Part shown: positions 26,703 through 34,517 of the stretch, in pieces
How the letters are laid out: each line of letters starts with the position of its first letter
Position numbering within the stretch: the stretch's first letter is position 1
Assembly: GCF_021216675.1 (NCBI RefSeq)
Contig: NZ_CP086120.1
Location: forward strand, 2,028,501-2,092,500
Direction of reading: 5' to 3'
Length of the DNA: 64,000 nt
From: Streptomyces gobiensis
Lineage (GTDB): Bacteria > Actinomycetota > Actinomycetes > Streptomycetales > Streptomycetaceae
Notes under the pieces: generated by a model
The model's database searches: none
Told to the model about the DNA's origin: nothing
Seen by the model: the letters and a program-made list of their open reading frames with translations, nothing else
Made by a program: the position numbers and the translations under genes

Positions 26703-27231
26703 CACCCTCAGGGGCGTACGTGGCGTATTCGCCGGTACCCCGGACGACCTCAACGTCCAGCGAAACCCGGCCGGAACGCCGGAACTCAAAGACAACAGGG
26801 TGCACCTCACCCACCTGGGGGGCGCGGCCGGGCGCCCGGACGATGGCGGTCGTCGCGCCCGGTGCGCCGAGCAGAACGATCCCCCCGGCGGGGATCTCGG
26901 GCCCGGGCGAGGCGTCGGGGTTGGCCATCTCGCCCTTTCCCGGCGTCAGTTTCGCCGGAACCCCAGGCGAGCCCAGTCTGACCCCGGTCAGGGTGTCGTC
27001 GCGGGTGCCCCGATTGGAGATACCCGCGAACACCGACACCGGCCAGCCGCCATCAGGGCTGGTGACCAGCACTACGCCCTCAATATTCAGCTGCCCCAGC
27101 ATGGTCGACGGCGGGTTCGGTCTGATCTGCGACGTCTCGGCTTCCGTACCAGCCCCGCACGACGCCAGGAGCAGCAGCCCGATGACCGCAGCGACGGTGC
27201 GGAGCAGCGGTCGAGTGCACGTCACAGGCAC
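26689..27231 (-). CDS. Putative lipoprotein of unknown function
   Basis: A 180-residue protein with a lipoprotein signal: basic start RPLLRTVAAVIGLLLLASCGAG, where LASC is the lipobox and Cys the lipidated residue. The mature part contains a beta-rich stretch (LNIEGVVLVTSPDGGWPVSVFAGISNRGTRDDTLTGVRL ... AGGIVLLGAPG ... GEVHPVVFEFRRSGRVSLDVEVV), which resembles the copper-chaperone/PCu(A)C-like or YtpI-type immunoglobulin fold lipoproteins near other actinomycete loci, but I cannot name it. GTG 27231 has GGAGGA at good distance. Confidence 0.75.
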   Translation of the reverse strand: MPVTCTRPLLRTVAAVIGLLLLASCGAGTEAETSQIRPNPPSTMLGQLNIEGVVLVTSPDGGWPVSVFAGISNRGTRDDTLTGVRLGSPGVPAKLTPGKGEMANPDASPGPEIPAGGIVLLGAPGATTAIVRAPGRAPQVGEVHPVVFEFRRSGRVSLDVEVVRGTGEYATYAPEGAKGG

Positions 27232-27535
27232 GGGTACTCCTCCGGAGTGGCCAGCGGTGGCGGGGCGGCAGCGTCGGTCCCCGCAACCACGCTCCGCGCC
27301 CCACCCCCCACCCGCAACCGGAAGTGCTCCCTCCGGACCCCGAGCACCACCCCCTGAACGATCACGCACCGCAGCCCACTCACTCGCCCGCGCCCCAATC
27401 CGCTAGTCTGTCCGTCGAGCGTCCTCGCAGCCAGGGAGCCTTAGCGCGCCCGCAGGGGTGAGAGCGCCGCTCGCACCACTTGCCAAGACCCGGGGAAGCG
27501 CGTCGCGCGTCTCGCCAGGGTTCCAGCAAGCCGTT
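27232..27535. other. Gap without recognised gene
   Basis: Between the lipoprotein start and tRNA-Arg no plausible coding sequence or RNA is seen. The last ~130 bp (GTGAGAGCGCCGCTCGCAC and AGGGTTCC) should hold the tRNA promoter. Confidence 0.5.
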
Positions 27536-27611
27536 GCCTCCGTAGCTCAGGGGATAGAGCACCGCTCTCCTAAAGCGGGTGTCGCAGGTTCGAATCCTGC
27601 CGGGGGCACCA
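27536..27611 (+). tRNA. tRNA-Arg(CCT), CCA encoded; insertion site of the following island
   Basis: Acceptor GCCTCCG pairs with CGGGGGC; D-arm AGCTCAGGGGATAGAGC; anticodon stem CCGCT/AGCGG with loop CTCCTAA, anticodon CCT (reads AGG, Arg); T-arm GCAGGTTCGAATCCTGC. The CCA end is encoded. Its 3' part is repeated exactly 4.2 kb downstream. tRNA-Arg(AGG) is a known integration site in Streptomyces (for example actinophage VWB). Confidence 0.96.
27567..27609 (+). repeat. Left attachment-site repeat (43 bp, within tRNA-Arg)
   Basis: The tRNA 3' part from the anticodon (CTCCTAAAGCGG...) to the base after the discriminator is identical over 43 bp to 31807-31849. This is the usual footprint of tyrosine-recombinase integration into a tRNA gene. 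Confidence 0.88.
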
Positions 27612-27635
27612 CAAAATTTGCAGGTCAGCGCACTA

Positions 27636-27668
27636 AAGGCCTTCCAGGGAAACGCTCTGGAAGGCCTT
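27636..27668. terminator. Hairpin terminator after tRNA-Arg
   Basis: AAGGCCTTCCAG and its exact complement around a 9-base loop, 25 bp downstream of the tRNA. A second hairpin of another sequence follows the right attachment repeat at 31874-31911. Confidence 0.85.
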
Positions 27669-28263
27669 CGGATGCGTAATGGGAACATCCTGGGAACATT
27701 GAACTGCGCGTTAGTCGCACTTCGGACATTCGAACGGGCACGGTCAAGGGGACTCCCGTCACCGCGCGCGCTGGAACCAGGCCTACGGGAAGTGACCTGC
27801 TTCGAAGGGCCGCCGCTGGGTCAGTCGGTGCTGGTGTCGTAGAGGTGGCTGCCTGGGCTGGCTGATCGGGCGCGGGGGACGGGCGACGGGTGAGACGTTC
27901 GAGCAGCGGGGCGGTCCCGAGAGGGCAGTCGGCGATGGCGGCCCGCTTCGGGAACGAGCCTCACGAAGTGGACAACGTTGCACCTCGGAAAGCGTCCCGC
28001 CACGCCCGACTGGCCTGGCTGGCGAAGAGGCAAGACCCTCCTCGCAGGCCTTGACGGCGCCCGCAGCGCAGGGCGTCACTGCGAGGCCTAACCAGGCTCG
28101 GTAAGGGCACGGTTGTGCCCACGCGGTCGGATGACAGCCGTAGCGGCCGACCCTCTGGTGTCGCGGAGGGCCGACCGCAGGTTGCGGGGTGATTCGTTTC
28201 CCAGGCCGTCAGGCCGGGCGGTAGGCAACATGGGTTGCGTACCGCCCCGCCTGGCCTAGGGTG
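27669..28263. other. Left island end without recognised gene
   Basis: No convincing gene on either strand. It contains the paired TGGGAACAT boxes (27680-27699). The rest reads as degenerate sequence, possibly decayed integrase or other phage-type DNA, but no motif allows naming it. A GC-rich hairpin lies at about 28195-28260 next to the SulP stop (GCCAGGCGGGGCGG-type arms). Confidence 0.4.
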
Positions 28264-29730
28264 TCAGCTCGCCGAGGTGACCTTCACCGGCTCGGTGCCG
28301 GTTTCGCTGTGCCGCTCGGCCCAGTTCTCCAGGGCCGTGCGGCAGGCGTGGTCGAGGTGGTGCAGCCCGGACAGATCCAGCTCGACGGGCCGGTCCTGGG
28401 GCAGCGCCTCCAGGCTGCCGAGGATCTTCGGCAGGCGCAGGAAGGTCGCGTTGCCCGACAGGTACGCCTGGATCGGGCCGACGCCCTTGTCGATGACCTC
28501 CAACTTGAGGTGCGAGGCTTCCCAGGCGGTCTTGATCACCGCAAGGGCCAGGCCGATGAGCACGCCCTCGAACATGTTCACTGCGACGATCGACACGGCG
28601 GTGACGATGAGGATCAGCGCCTCACCCTTGTGGTCCCGCCACAGCGTCGCGATCTGGCGGAACGGGATGAGTTTCCAGCCCGCGTGGACCAGGATGCCGG
28701 CCAGGGCGGGCAGCGGGATCAGCGCCAGGGCGGAGGGCAACGCGGCGGCGAACAGCAGGATCCACACGCCGTGCAGCACCCGCGACGCCTTGGTCTTCGC
28801 GCCCGCCTGGACGTTCGCGGAGCTGCGCACGATCACCGCAGTCATCGGCAGCGCGCCGAGCAGACCGCATACTGTGTTGCCCGCCCCCTGGGCGATCATC
28901 TCCTTGTTGTACTGGGTGCGTGGGCCGTCGTGCAGCCGGTCCACGGCCGCCGCGCTGAACAGCGACTCGGCGGAGGCGATCAGCGCGAACGCGATGATGG
29001 TGCCCCAGATGGCCGGGTTGGCCAGCTCACCGAAGGCGTCGGACCCGGGCGGCTGGATGACGCCGAGCAGACCCTCCACCTCGACCGTGGCGACCGGCAG
29101 GCTGAAGGCGAGCGAGGCGAGAGTGGCCAGCATCACCGCCGCAAGGGCGCCGGGCACGGCCTGCACCTTCTTCGGCATCTTCTTCCACAGCACGATGACG
29201 GCGACGGTGCCCGCGCCGATCGCGAGCGAGGTCAGGGCCTCGGTGCTGCCGAGCGCGTCGGCGAACGCCCCGGGCAGGCCCACGATCTTGCCGATGCCGG
29301 TCTCCGGGGCCTTCAGGCCCGACGCCGCGTAGAGCTGGCTGGCGATGATCACCAGACCGATGCCGCAGAGCATGCCCTCCACGACGGCGACGGATATCGC
29401 CCGGAACCAGCGGCCCACCCTGAGGAAGCCCATGGCGAGCTGGAGCAGCCCGGCCATCAGCACGATCACGCCGAGCGCGGCCACTCCGAACTCGCTGACC
29501 GCCTCGAAGACCAGCACGGTCAGGCCTGCCGCCGGCCCCGACACCTGAAGACTGCTGCCGGGCAGAAAGCCGGTGACCAGCCCGCCCACAATGCCGGTGA
29601 CCAGGCCCAGCTCCGCGGGGACACCGGAGGCGACCGCCACGCCGACGCACAACGGCACAGCGACCAGGAAGACGACGATGGAGGCGGTGAAATCCTGCCG
29701 CAGGTAAGGGAACCTCGACATCACAGTCAT
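28264..29730 (-). CDS. SulP-family anion (probably bicarbonate) transporter
   Basis: SLC26/SulP permease of 488 residues. Family marks: FPYLRQDFTASIVVFLVAVPLCVGVAVASGVPAELGLVTGIVGGLVTGFLPGSSLQVSGPAAGLTVLVF at the start (the substrate-binding helices) and ALPMTAVIVRSSANVQAGAKTKASRVLHGVWILLF in the middle. A short STAS-like end (VELDLSGLHHLDHACRTALENWAE) closes the protein. It starts nine bases after the carbonic anhydrase stop, so both form one operon; that pairing points to bicarbonate rather than sulfate. Lies inside the tRNA-Arg island. Confidence 0.92.
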   Translation of the reverse strand: MTVMSRFPYLRQDFTASIVVFLVAVPLCVGVAVASGVPAELGLVTGIVGGLVTGFLPGSSLQVSGPAAGLTVLVFEAVSEFGVAALGVIVLMAGLLQLAMGFLRVGRWFRAISVAVVEGMLCGIGLVIIASQLYAASGLKAPETGIGKIVGLPGAFADALGSTEALTSLAIGAGTVAVIVLWKKMPKKVQAVPGALAAVMLATLASLAFSLPVATVEVEGLLGVIQPPGSDAFGELANPAIWGTIIAFALIASAESLFSAAAVDRLHDGPRTQYNKEMIAQGAGNTVCGLLGALPMTAVIVRSSANVQAGAKTKASRVLHGVWILLFAAALPSALALIPLPALAGILVHAGWKLIPFRQIATLWRDHKGEALILIVTAVSIVAVNMFEGVLIGLALAVIKTAWEASHLKLEVIDKGVGPIQAYLSGNATFLRLPKILGSLEALPQDRPVELDLSGLHHLDHACRTALENWAERHSETGTEPVKVTSAS

Positions 29731-29738
29731 GGTGTCCC

Positions 29739-30320
29739 TCACAGCGCCTCGAACGTGTCGGTCTCCGCGCGGTGTTCGCGCACGGCTCCGGTGTGCACCT
29801 CGTAGTACCAGCCGTGCACCCGGAGTTGGTCCGCCTGCAGGCGCTTCTCGACGCAAGGGTAGGAGCGCAGCCGCAGCAGCTGCGTCAGGACGTGGTGCTG
29901 CACAGCCTCGGCGACCGTCGGGTCGGCGGGGTCGGAGCACTTGGGCTCGTCCGCGGCGTGCGTGAGCCAGTCACGCACGGCGGGTACGGCGTTCAGGTCA
30001 TCGCCGCGCACCACAGCGCCCACGGCGCCGCAGTGCGAGTGGCCACAGACCACGATGTGCTGGACGCCGAGGACCTCCACGGCGTACTCGATGGTGGCCG
30101 CCTCACTGGTGGGGTGCTCGGAGGCGTACGGCGGGACGATGTTGCCCGCGGTGCGCAGCTCGAAGAGCTCGCCGGGGCGGGCGCCGGTGATCAGGGCCGG
30201 GACGACTCGGGAGTCGGCGCAGGTGATGAACAGGACCTCTGGCGACTGGCCTTGGGCGAGGTCCGCGAACTCCTCAGGGCGCTGTCCGAACGTGCGGGCG
30301 TTGTCGATGAGGGGTTGCAT
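29739..30320 (-). CDS. Beta-class carbonic anhydrase
   Basis: Reversible hydration of CO2. The 193-residue protein has FITCADSRVVP with zinc ligand Cys34 and the Asp36-Arg38 dyad, then LRTAGNIVPPYASEHPTSEAATIEYAVEVLGVQHIVVCGHSHCGA with His94 and Cys97, the complete beta-CA zinc site. Co-transcribed with the SulP gene and 75 bp downstream of a small secreted protein gene. Together they may supply bicarbonate to carboxylases, a known role for SulP-CA pairs. Island-borne copy. Confidence 0.94.
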   Translation of the reverse strand: MQPLIDNARTFGQRPEEFADLAQGQSPEVLFITCADSRVVPALITGARPGELFELRTAGNIVPPYASEHPTSEAATIEYAVEVLGVQHIVVCGHSHCGAVGAVVRGDDLNAVPAVRDWLTHAADEPKCSDPADPTVAEAVQHHVLTQLLRLRSYPCVEKRLQADQLRVHGWYYEVHTGAVREHRAETDTFEAL

Positions 30321-30394
30321 GATGTGGTGATTCCTCCTGGCGCGCCGTGGGGGCGCGTCGGCTTACAGGACAGGTAGGGGGACTGCTCTGCTGC

Positions 30395-30796
30395 TCAGCA
30401 GCGGAACACCTGAAGTGCCGGCAGTGAGTGGGCTGCCGAGGCTCTCGACGTGCGGTGGTGCGCGGTACGGGATGTGCCCGGCTCGCCCGCTTTCGAGGCC
30501 CCCTGCCTCAGGTGTGGACGGTCGGATGCCTCGGGTGCACAGTCGGCGGCAGTGCGGTACCGGTCGCGGGTGCGCAGGGGACCGGTCGGGTCCCCGTGAC
30601 GGCTGGCGTCCCGGCAGGTGACGATCTCGTCGCGCAGCGCCTTCCCGGAGGGCTTGATTCCGGGCTGACTCTTGGCCACGGCATGACGGGCCGTGTGCGC
30701 GGATGCGAAGGACGCGGTGGGCGCGAAGACCTGAAGGCCGAGCAGGACGGCGGCGAGGATCGACACCACGGTCCGGGCCGTCGTACCTCGGAACAT
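30395..30796 (-). CDS. Small secreted protein, unknown function
   Basis: 133 residues: basic start and helix ARTVVSILAAVLLGLQVFAPTASFA ending in a signal-peptidase-like ASA, then a hydrophilic His/Arg/Ser-rich chain (GKALRDEIVTCRDASRHGDPTGPLRTRDRYRTAADCAPEASDRP) and SLPALQVFRC at the end. I recognise the general type as recurring in Streptomyces but not its function. Three cysteines. Probably the first gene of the carbonic anhydrase-SulP operon. CTCCAGGTAG-type sequence upstream (GGAGGGAGGC on the coding strand) is a strong ribosome binding site. Confidence 0.75.
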   Translation of the reverse strand: MFRGTTARTVVSILAAVLLGLQVFAPTASFASAHTARHAVAKSQPGIKPSGKALRDEIVTCRDASRHGDPTGPLRTRDRYRTAADCAPEASDRPHLRQGASKAGEPGTSRTAHHRTSRASAAHSLPALQVFRC

Positions 30797-30869
30797 GAGC
30801 CTCCCTCCAGGTAGTTCACGTCTCTAGAGCATGCCAACGCTTAGTCAATGATCAACCAAGAAACACAAT

Positions 30870-30895
30870 AACCCTGCAAAATCATTTGCAGGGTT
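30870..30895. terminator. AT-rich hairpin in the island
   Basis: AACCCTGCAAA and TTTGCAGGGTT form an 11-bp stem with loop ATCA. The surrounding 60 bp are much poorer in GC than anything else in the window, which fits foreign origin. Confidence 0.7.
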
Positions 30896-31019
30896 AACTT
30901 AAGGTTTCGACCTGAAGAGAGCCTGAAGGCGTGTCGTGGGTGGCGTGAGCTGGCCCTTGATGTGCTGAAGTTGGCCGCCCGGGGCCCGGACACGAGCTCG
31001 ACGAGCCGCTGGGCGTCCA

Positions 31020-31230
31020 GGTCGGCGCCGTCAGCCGGGAGATTGCCCGGATGCCCCTTCCTGCGGTAGCCGCCCTTCAATGTCCCCTCGCTGAACAGCG
31101 GGCCGAAGAGCAGCCCGGAGGCCAGGACCGGCACCTCAACGGCGTACAGCCGGTCTGCGAGGACGACAAGCCGCAGCGCCGTCGACTGGTCCGGCGCCAG
31201 CCGATGCCCGGCGTCCCGGTCGTCGGCGTT
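31020..31230 (-). pseudogene. zapE: Remnant of a zapE/AFG1-type ATPase gene
   Basis: On the minus strand a C-terminal ZapE piece is readable: RDAGHRLAPDQSTALRLVVLADRLYAVEVPVLASGLLFGPLFSEG, then TLKGGYRRK. After that the conserved continuation (IRAISRLTA) is only found in another frame, and DLDAQRLVELV returns to the first frame, so at least two frame changes are present. The Walker motifs and the N-terminal two thirds are absent. Known ZapE proteins are about 350 residues. It is a dead fragment, probably carried along with the island or left by an insertion. Confidence 0.75.
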
Positions 31231-31806
31231 GCCCGGAACGCCCTGCCGCTCGCCGACTGGCTCACCGACACGCCACTGCCGTGGCTCTGTGCGGCTGGGC
31301 CACAAGAAGTGGATCGGAGCCGAACGAACTGGCCGTTGACACAAGCCTTGAAGAACCACAGGGCACGACGCCAACGCGCCCAGCAGCGCCTGGCCCCAGA
31401 AGTCGCCGCCGTACGGCACCTGGGGGAGCCTGGAGACAACCCAGGCGGAGCAGATCCTGTTCCGAACGGAGCAAGGACGAGCTAGCCTGTGATCAGGCTG
31501 CTGACCTGCGAATACGGCCACTGGCTCAACTCCCGGCCAAGGGAGCGAGCCTGTTTACTCCTCCAAAGCATCTGCGGTGCTCAATGGAATCCGACTGGGC
31601 GGCGAACCTGCGTAGATACCTCTGCCAACTCTCGAAGACCGTCCCACATGCCCTCGGCTGGGAACCTGATGGGAACAGCAAGATAAAGAAGGCCCGCGAA
31701 GCATCGTGAAAGATCACTCCCCCGCCTTCCCCCATCAGGACGCCGACCTGCGAAAACGGCGAAACATCAAGCCAGATCAGGCAAGACGAGTGAGCTAATG
31801 ATCACG
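31231..31806. other. Right island end without recognised gene
   Basis: No convincing gene. It contains two copies of GACCTGCGAA (31503 and 31745), the paired TGGGAAC boxes at 31659 and 31670, and an AT-richer 110 bp before the right attachment repeat. These repeats may be recombinase binding sites. Confidence 0.45.
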
Positions 31807-31849
31807 CTCCTAAAGCGGGTGTCGCAGGTTCGAATCCTGCCGGGGGCAC
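31807..31849 (+). repeat. Right attachment-site repeat (43 bp)
   Basis: Exact copy of the tRNA-Arg 3' part at 27567-27609; identity stops sharply on both sides. It has no 5' tRNA half and cannot make a tRNA. Confidence 0.88.
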
Positions 31850-31873
31850 TGCATTTGCGCAGCTCAGAGCGCA

Positions 31874-31911
31874 AAACTGGCTCCTCGCCCATTCGAACGA
31901 GGAGCCAGTTT
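31874..31911. terminator. Hairpin terminator after the right attachment repeat
   Basis: AAACTGGCTCCTCG and its exact complement around a 10-base loop. Its distance from the right repeat (25 bp) equals that of the left hairpin from the tRNA, so this is probably the original terminator of the tRNA gene before integration. No gene is seen from here to 32215. Confidence 0.85.
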
Positions 31912-32215
31912 CGTGATCAAAGTCCACATAGGGCCCACGCTCGCCGTAATGAAGTGTTCGAGTGACGGGACGCACTGCTAAGTGCGGACGCGCCCGTAAC
32001 CACGCCGGCGGACTTGACTCCGCCAACCGAGCACCCCCGGCGATGCGCTCGAGCGGCCGTGCTCACCCCTGGGGTCGAACCCGCCTCCCCCTCTGTGGCA
32101 GCAGCCGCTCCGGAACCAGCGGGGTGCTGTCGTGGGCACACGCCGTCCGCCGCGACACGGACACGGCGGTGGGCTGGCTCCGCTTCCGGCGCTGAACGGA
32201 GGGCCGGGCGCGGCT

Positions 32216-33109
32216 TCACTGCCGCGAGGGGTCCTCCCACGGGCCGATGCTTTGGGAGCGTACGGGCTCGACGAAGCGGGGCGGCACGGTGTCGGGGTGG
32301 TCGGGCCCCCAGTTGAGCGCCTCCCCCCGCATGACCACGCGCGCGTTGCCGGTGTACCAGTCGACGAGGTCGCTGTCTGAGCGGACGAGCCAGGTGCAGC
32401 CCTTCTCGGCGTCCGCGGTGAAGTCGCCGTGGCGGATCAGCGGCGGACGCCAGAAGTAGGTGCCGGGCCACATCGTGCCGTAGTTGTACGCGAAAGCACC
32501 GTCCAGGCAGTAGGCCTCCTCACTGCACGGGTGGTGTGCCAGCGGCTCCTCGCGCCACCCCGGCTTGGCCTTGATGAGGCGGGTGTAGAAGCCCGTCTTC
32601 TGGTCGCGGTGCAGCAGCTTGATGAAGAGACCGGGCACCGGCGTGCCGCCGAGGTCGAAGCGCATGGGGCTGCCGTCCTTGACGTCGATCCACGGCATCT
32701 CGGAGGTCCGGAGCACGATGAGCTTCTGGTCCTCGCGCACATCCGGACGGTCGCGGTCGGCGAGGTCGAAACCGCAGTCGCCGTGCTCACGGAAGAGGAG
32801 TATCTCCGTTCCGGCGGCGACCTCGACCGGGGGCGTGCGGACGCCGGCGGGCGCGGTCCAGTACCCCTCGGGGCCGAGGGTCGTGTCGCCGATCGTGACC
32901 TCGCCCGACAGGACGTACCACTCCGTGTCCGCGTGATGGACACCGGCGGGCCGCGACCAGTCGCCGGTGAAACGGACCTTGAGCGAGGCCGAGCCGTCCT
33001 CCTCGTCGTAGCTGAGGTTGCGTTGTTCGGCCGTCCCCGTCGCGCGCTGGAACTCGGCGGGGTGCCAGATCAGGTCGCGCTCGTCGACGAGCTCCACGTG
33101 TGGGCGCAT
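32216..33109 (-). CDS. Double-cupin (ChrR/DUF4437-like) protein
   Basis: Protein of 297 residues with two cupin barrels. The first is around WSRPAGVHHADTEWYVLSGEVTIGDTTLGPEGYWTAPAGVRTPPVEVAAGTEILLF, with the metal-binding HH and E. The second is around WREEPLAHHPCSEEAYCLDGAFAYNYGTMWPGTYFWRPPLIRHGDFTADAEKGCTWLVRSD. Such proteins are metal-dependent dioxygenases, isomerases or sensors. ATG 33109 has GGAGGAGG just upstream. Divergent from the TetR gene with a short shared promoter region, so probably its target. Enzymatic function unknown. Confidence 0.8.
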   Translation of the reverse strand: MRPHVELVDERDLIWHPAEFQRATGTAEQRNLSYDEEDGSASLKVRFTGDWSRPAGVHHADTEWYVLSGEVTIGDTTLGPEGYWTAPAGVRTPPVEVAAGTEILLFREHGDCGFDLADRDRPDVREDQKLIVLRTSEMPWIDVKDGSPMRFDLGGTPVPGLFIKLLHRDQKTGFYTRLIKAKPGWREEPLAHHPCSEEAYCLDGAFAYNYGTMWPGTYFWRPPLIRHGDFTADAEKGCTWLVRSDSDLVDWYTGNARVVMRGEALNWGPDHPDTVPPRFVEPVRSQSIGPWEDPSRQ

Positions 33110-33186
33110 GGTCCTCCTCCACTGGGGTTTCCGATGCAGACCGTATCGCTTATCAAAATGCGGTGCAAGATGTATCGTCAATACGC

Positions 33187-33747
33187 ATGACGCGACCCGG
33201 CCGGCCCGCGGGGCCCACCGACGACACCACGACGACCGTGCTGACCGCCGCCCTGGAGCTGCTGCTCACCGAGGGAGCCGCCGCGCTCACCCCGCAGCGC
33301 CTGCACACCGTGACGGGGGTCTCCCGCTCGACCGTCTACCGGCATTGGCCCACTCCGTACGCCGTGCTGGCGGCTCTCATCGACGTCGCTCCGCTGCCTT
33401 CCCAGGAGCCGACGGGCGACGTCGCCGCCGACCTGCACACCGAGGTCGACCTGCTCTGCAACCGACTGCGCGACAAGCCCGTCGGGGGGTTCCTGCAGGG
33501 CCTGAGCGCCGCGGCGTCCATCGACCCGGCCACTGCGGAGCTGCGGCGCCGGTACGTCGAGGATCTGCTGGTTCCGTTCCACCACGTGCTGCGCGCCGCC
33601 GGAATCGGCCGGCGGGACCGCGAGGACGCCGTGGCGGCCATCGCGTCGCCGCTGCTGGTGGACGCCCTGCTCCTCGACCGGCCCACCGGGCGGGCCAGGG
33701 CGCACCGCACGGTGGACGAGGTGCTCGCGAAGCTGGTGCGCGCATGA
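33187..33747 (+). CDS. TetR/AcrR-family regulator
   Basis: 186 residues. The helix-turn-helix is TTTVLTAALELLLTEGAAALTPQRLHTVTGVSRSTVYRHWPTPYAVLAALI; the ligand domain follows with DLHTEVDLLCNRLRDKPVGGFLQGL. The 77-bp gap to the divergent cupin gene contains GTAT-CGTCA-ATAC and a second GTATCG 36 bp earlier, a possible operator. Its stop overlaps the start of the isomerase-like gene (ATGA), so the two are coupled. Confidence 0.88.
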   Translation: MTRPGRPAGPTDDTTTTVLTAALELLLTEGAAALTPQRLHTVTGVSRSTVYRHWPTPYAVLAALIDVAPLPSQEPTGDVAADLHTEVDLLCNRLRDKPVGGFLQGLSAAASIDPATAELRRRYVEDLLVPFHHVLRAAGIGRRDREDAVAAIASPLLVDALLLDRPTGRARAHRTVDEVLAKLVRA

Positions 33748-34487
33748 CCAACGCCGTCGGCCCACGCGCCGTCTTCGGGGTCGTCGTACCCAGCACCAAC
33801 ACGGTCGTCGAGCACGACTACTGGACCGCGGGCGTCCGCGGCGTCGCGTACCGCGCCGGTTCGATGTACATCCCCGATCCGGTGATGGGTGACGACCGCG
33901 GCTTCGAGGCGCTGCTCGGCCAGATCAGGGCGTCCATCGGCACCGCGGTGCGGGACGTCCTGACGGCCGTGCCCGACCGTATGGTCATGGGGATGTCCGC
34001 CGAGACCTTCTGGGGCGGCGTCGAGGGAAACGCGGCGTTCGAGCGGCGGTTGCGCGACCGTACGGGACTGCCCGTGACGACGGGCGCGAGTTCCTGCCGG
34101 GCGGCCCTCCGGGAGCTGGGCTGCCACCGGATCGCGGTCTTCTCGCCCTACCAGCCGGTGGCCGACCGGGAGGTGGGCCGCTTCTTCACCGAGGCCGGGT
34201 TCGACGTCACCGCCGTGACCGGCCTGCGCTGCCCGACCGCAATGGACATCGCCCGCGTCCCGGACGAGCGGCTGCGGCAGGTGGTGGGCGAGCTGGACGG
34301 GCCGGACGTCGACGCCATCGTGCAGGTCGGCACCAACCTGTCGTTCGTGGCGCTCGCTGACACGCTCGAAGCCGAACTCGGCAAGCCGCTGATCGCCATC
34401 AACAGCGCGACGCTGTGGCACGCGCTGCGCGAGCACGGCATCGACGACCGCGTCGCCGGGGCAGGTCTGCTGCTGCGTGAGCACTGA
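33744..34487 (+). CDS. Asp/Glu-racemase superfamily protein, maleate isomerase/arylmalonate decarboxylase-like, lacking both catalytic Cys
   Basis: 247 residues with the fold of maleate cis-trans isomerase: VFGVVVPSTNTVVEHDYW at the start, and LSFVALADTLEAELGKPLIAINSATLWHALREHGI near the end. In maleate isomerase one Cys follows strand 3 and the other strand 6. Here the first position reads VMGMSAETFWGG (Met84-Ser85) and the second VQVGTNLS (Gly196), so both nucleophiles are replaced. Cys118 (GASSCRAAL) is elsewhere. Function therefore uncertain: an atypical isomerase or decarboxylase, or a binding protein. Coupled to the TetR gene; convergent with the hydantoinase-like gene. Confidence 0.8.
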   Translation: MTNAVGPRAVFGVVVPSTNTVVEHDYWTAGVRGVAYRAGSMYIPDPVMGDDRGFEALLGQIRASIGTAVRDVLTAVPDRMVMGMSAETFWGGVEGNAAFERRLRDRTGLPVTTGASSCRAALRELGCHRIAVFSPYQPVADREVGRFFTEAGFDVTAVTGLRCPTAMDIARVPDERLRQVVGELDGPDVDAIVQVGTNLSFVALADTLEAELGKPLIAINSATLWHALREHGIDDRVAGAGLLLREH

Positions 34488-34517
34488 CCCCCCGGCTGCT
34501 CCGGTCGCTCCGGCGCG

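Larger units (their letters stand above)
27610..31849. mobile_element. Integrase-less genomic island at tRNA-Arg(CCT)
   Basis: The 4.24-kb segment is bounded by the 43-bp direct repeat of the tRNA 3' end. Paired TGGGAAC boxes with an 11-bp period lie just inside both ends (27680/27691 and 31659/31670) and could be integrase arm sites. Cargo: SulP transporter, carbonic anhydrase, a small secreted protein and a zapE remnant. No integrase, excisionase or replication gene is visible, so the element is immobile alone or a remnant. GC content drops visibly around 30840-30900 and 31690-31810. Confidence 0.8.

Noticed and set aside
28261-29805. 514-codon frame antisense to the SulP and carbonic anhydrase genes
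   Set aside because: Overlaps complete, motif-confirmed genes; composition (Arg, Gln, His, Gly) is that of an antisense frame.
31489-31709. Short frames near the right island end that could be an excisionase or integrase remnant
   Set aside because: No recombinase motif (such as the RHR-Y residues) or helix-turn-helix could be recognised; kept only as unassigned sequence.
31807-31849. A second tRNA-Arg gene
   Set aside because: Only the 3' half is present; D-arm and 5' acceptor strand are missing, so it is an attachment-site repeat.
33110-33186. A further IclR-type operator before the cupin/TetR pair
   Set aside because: GTTTCC at 33126 has no partner GAAAC at 7 bp or 3 bp; this pair is more likely controlled by its own TetR.
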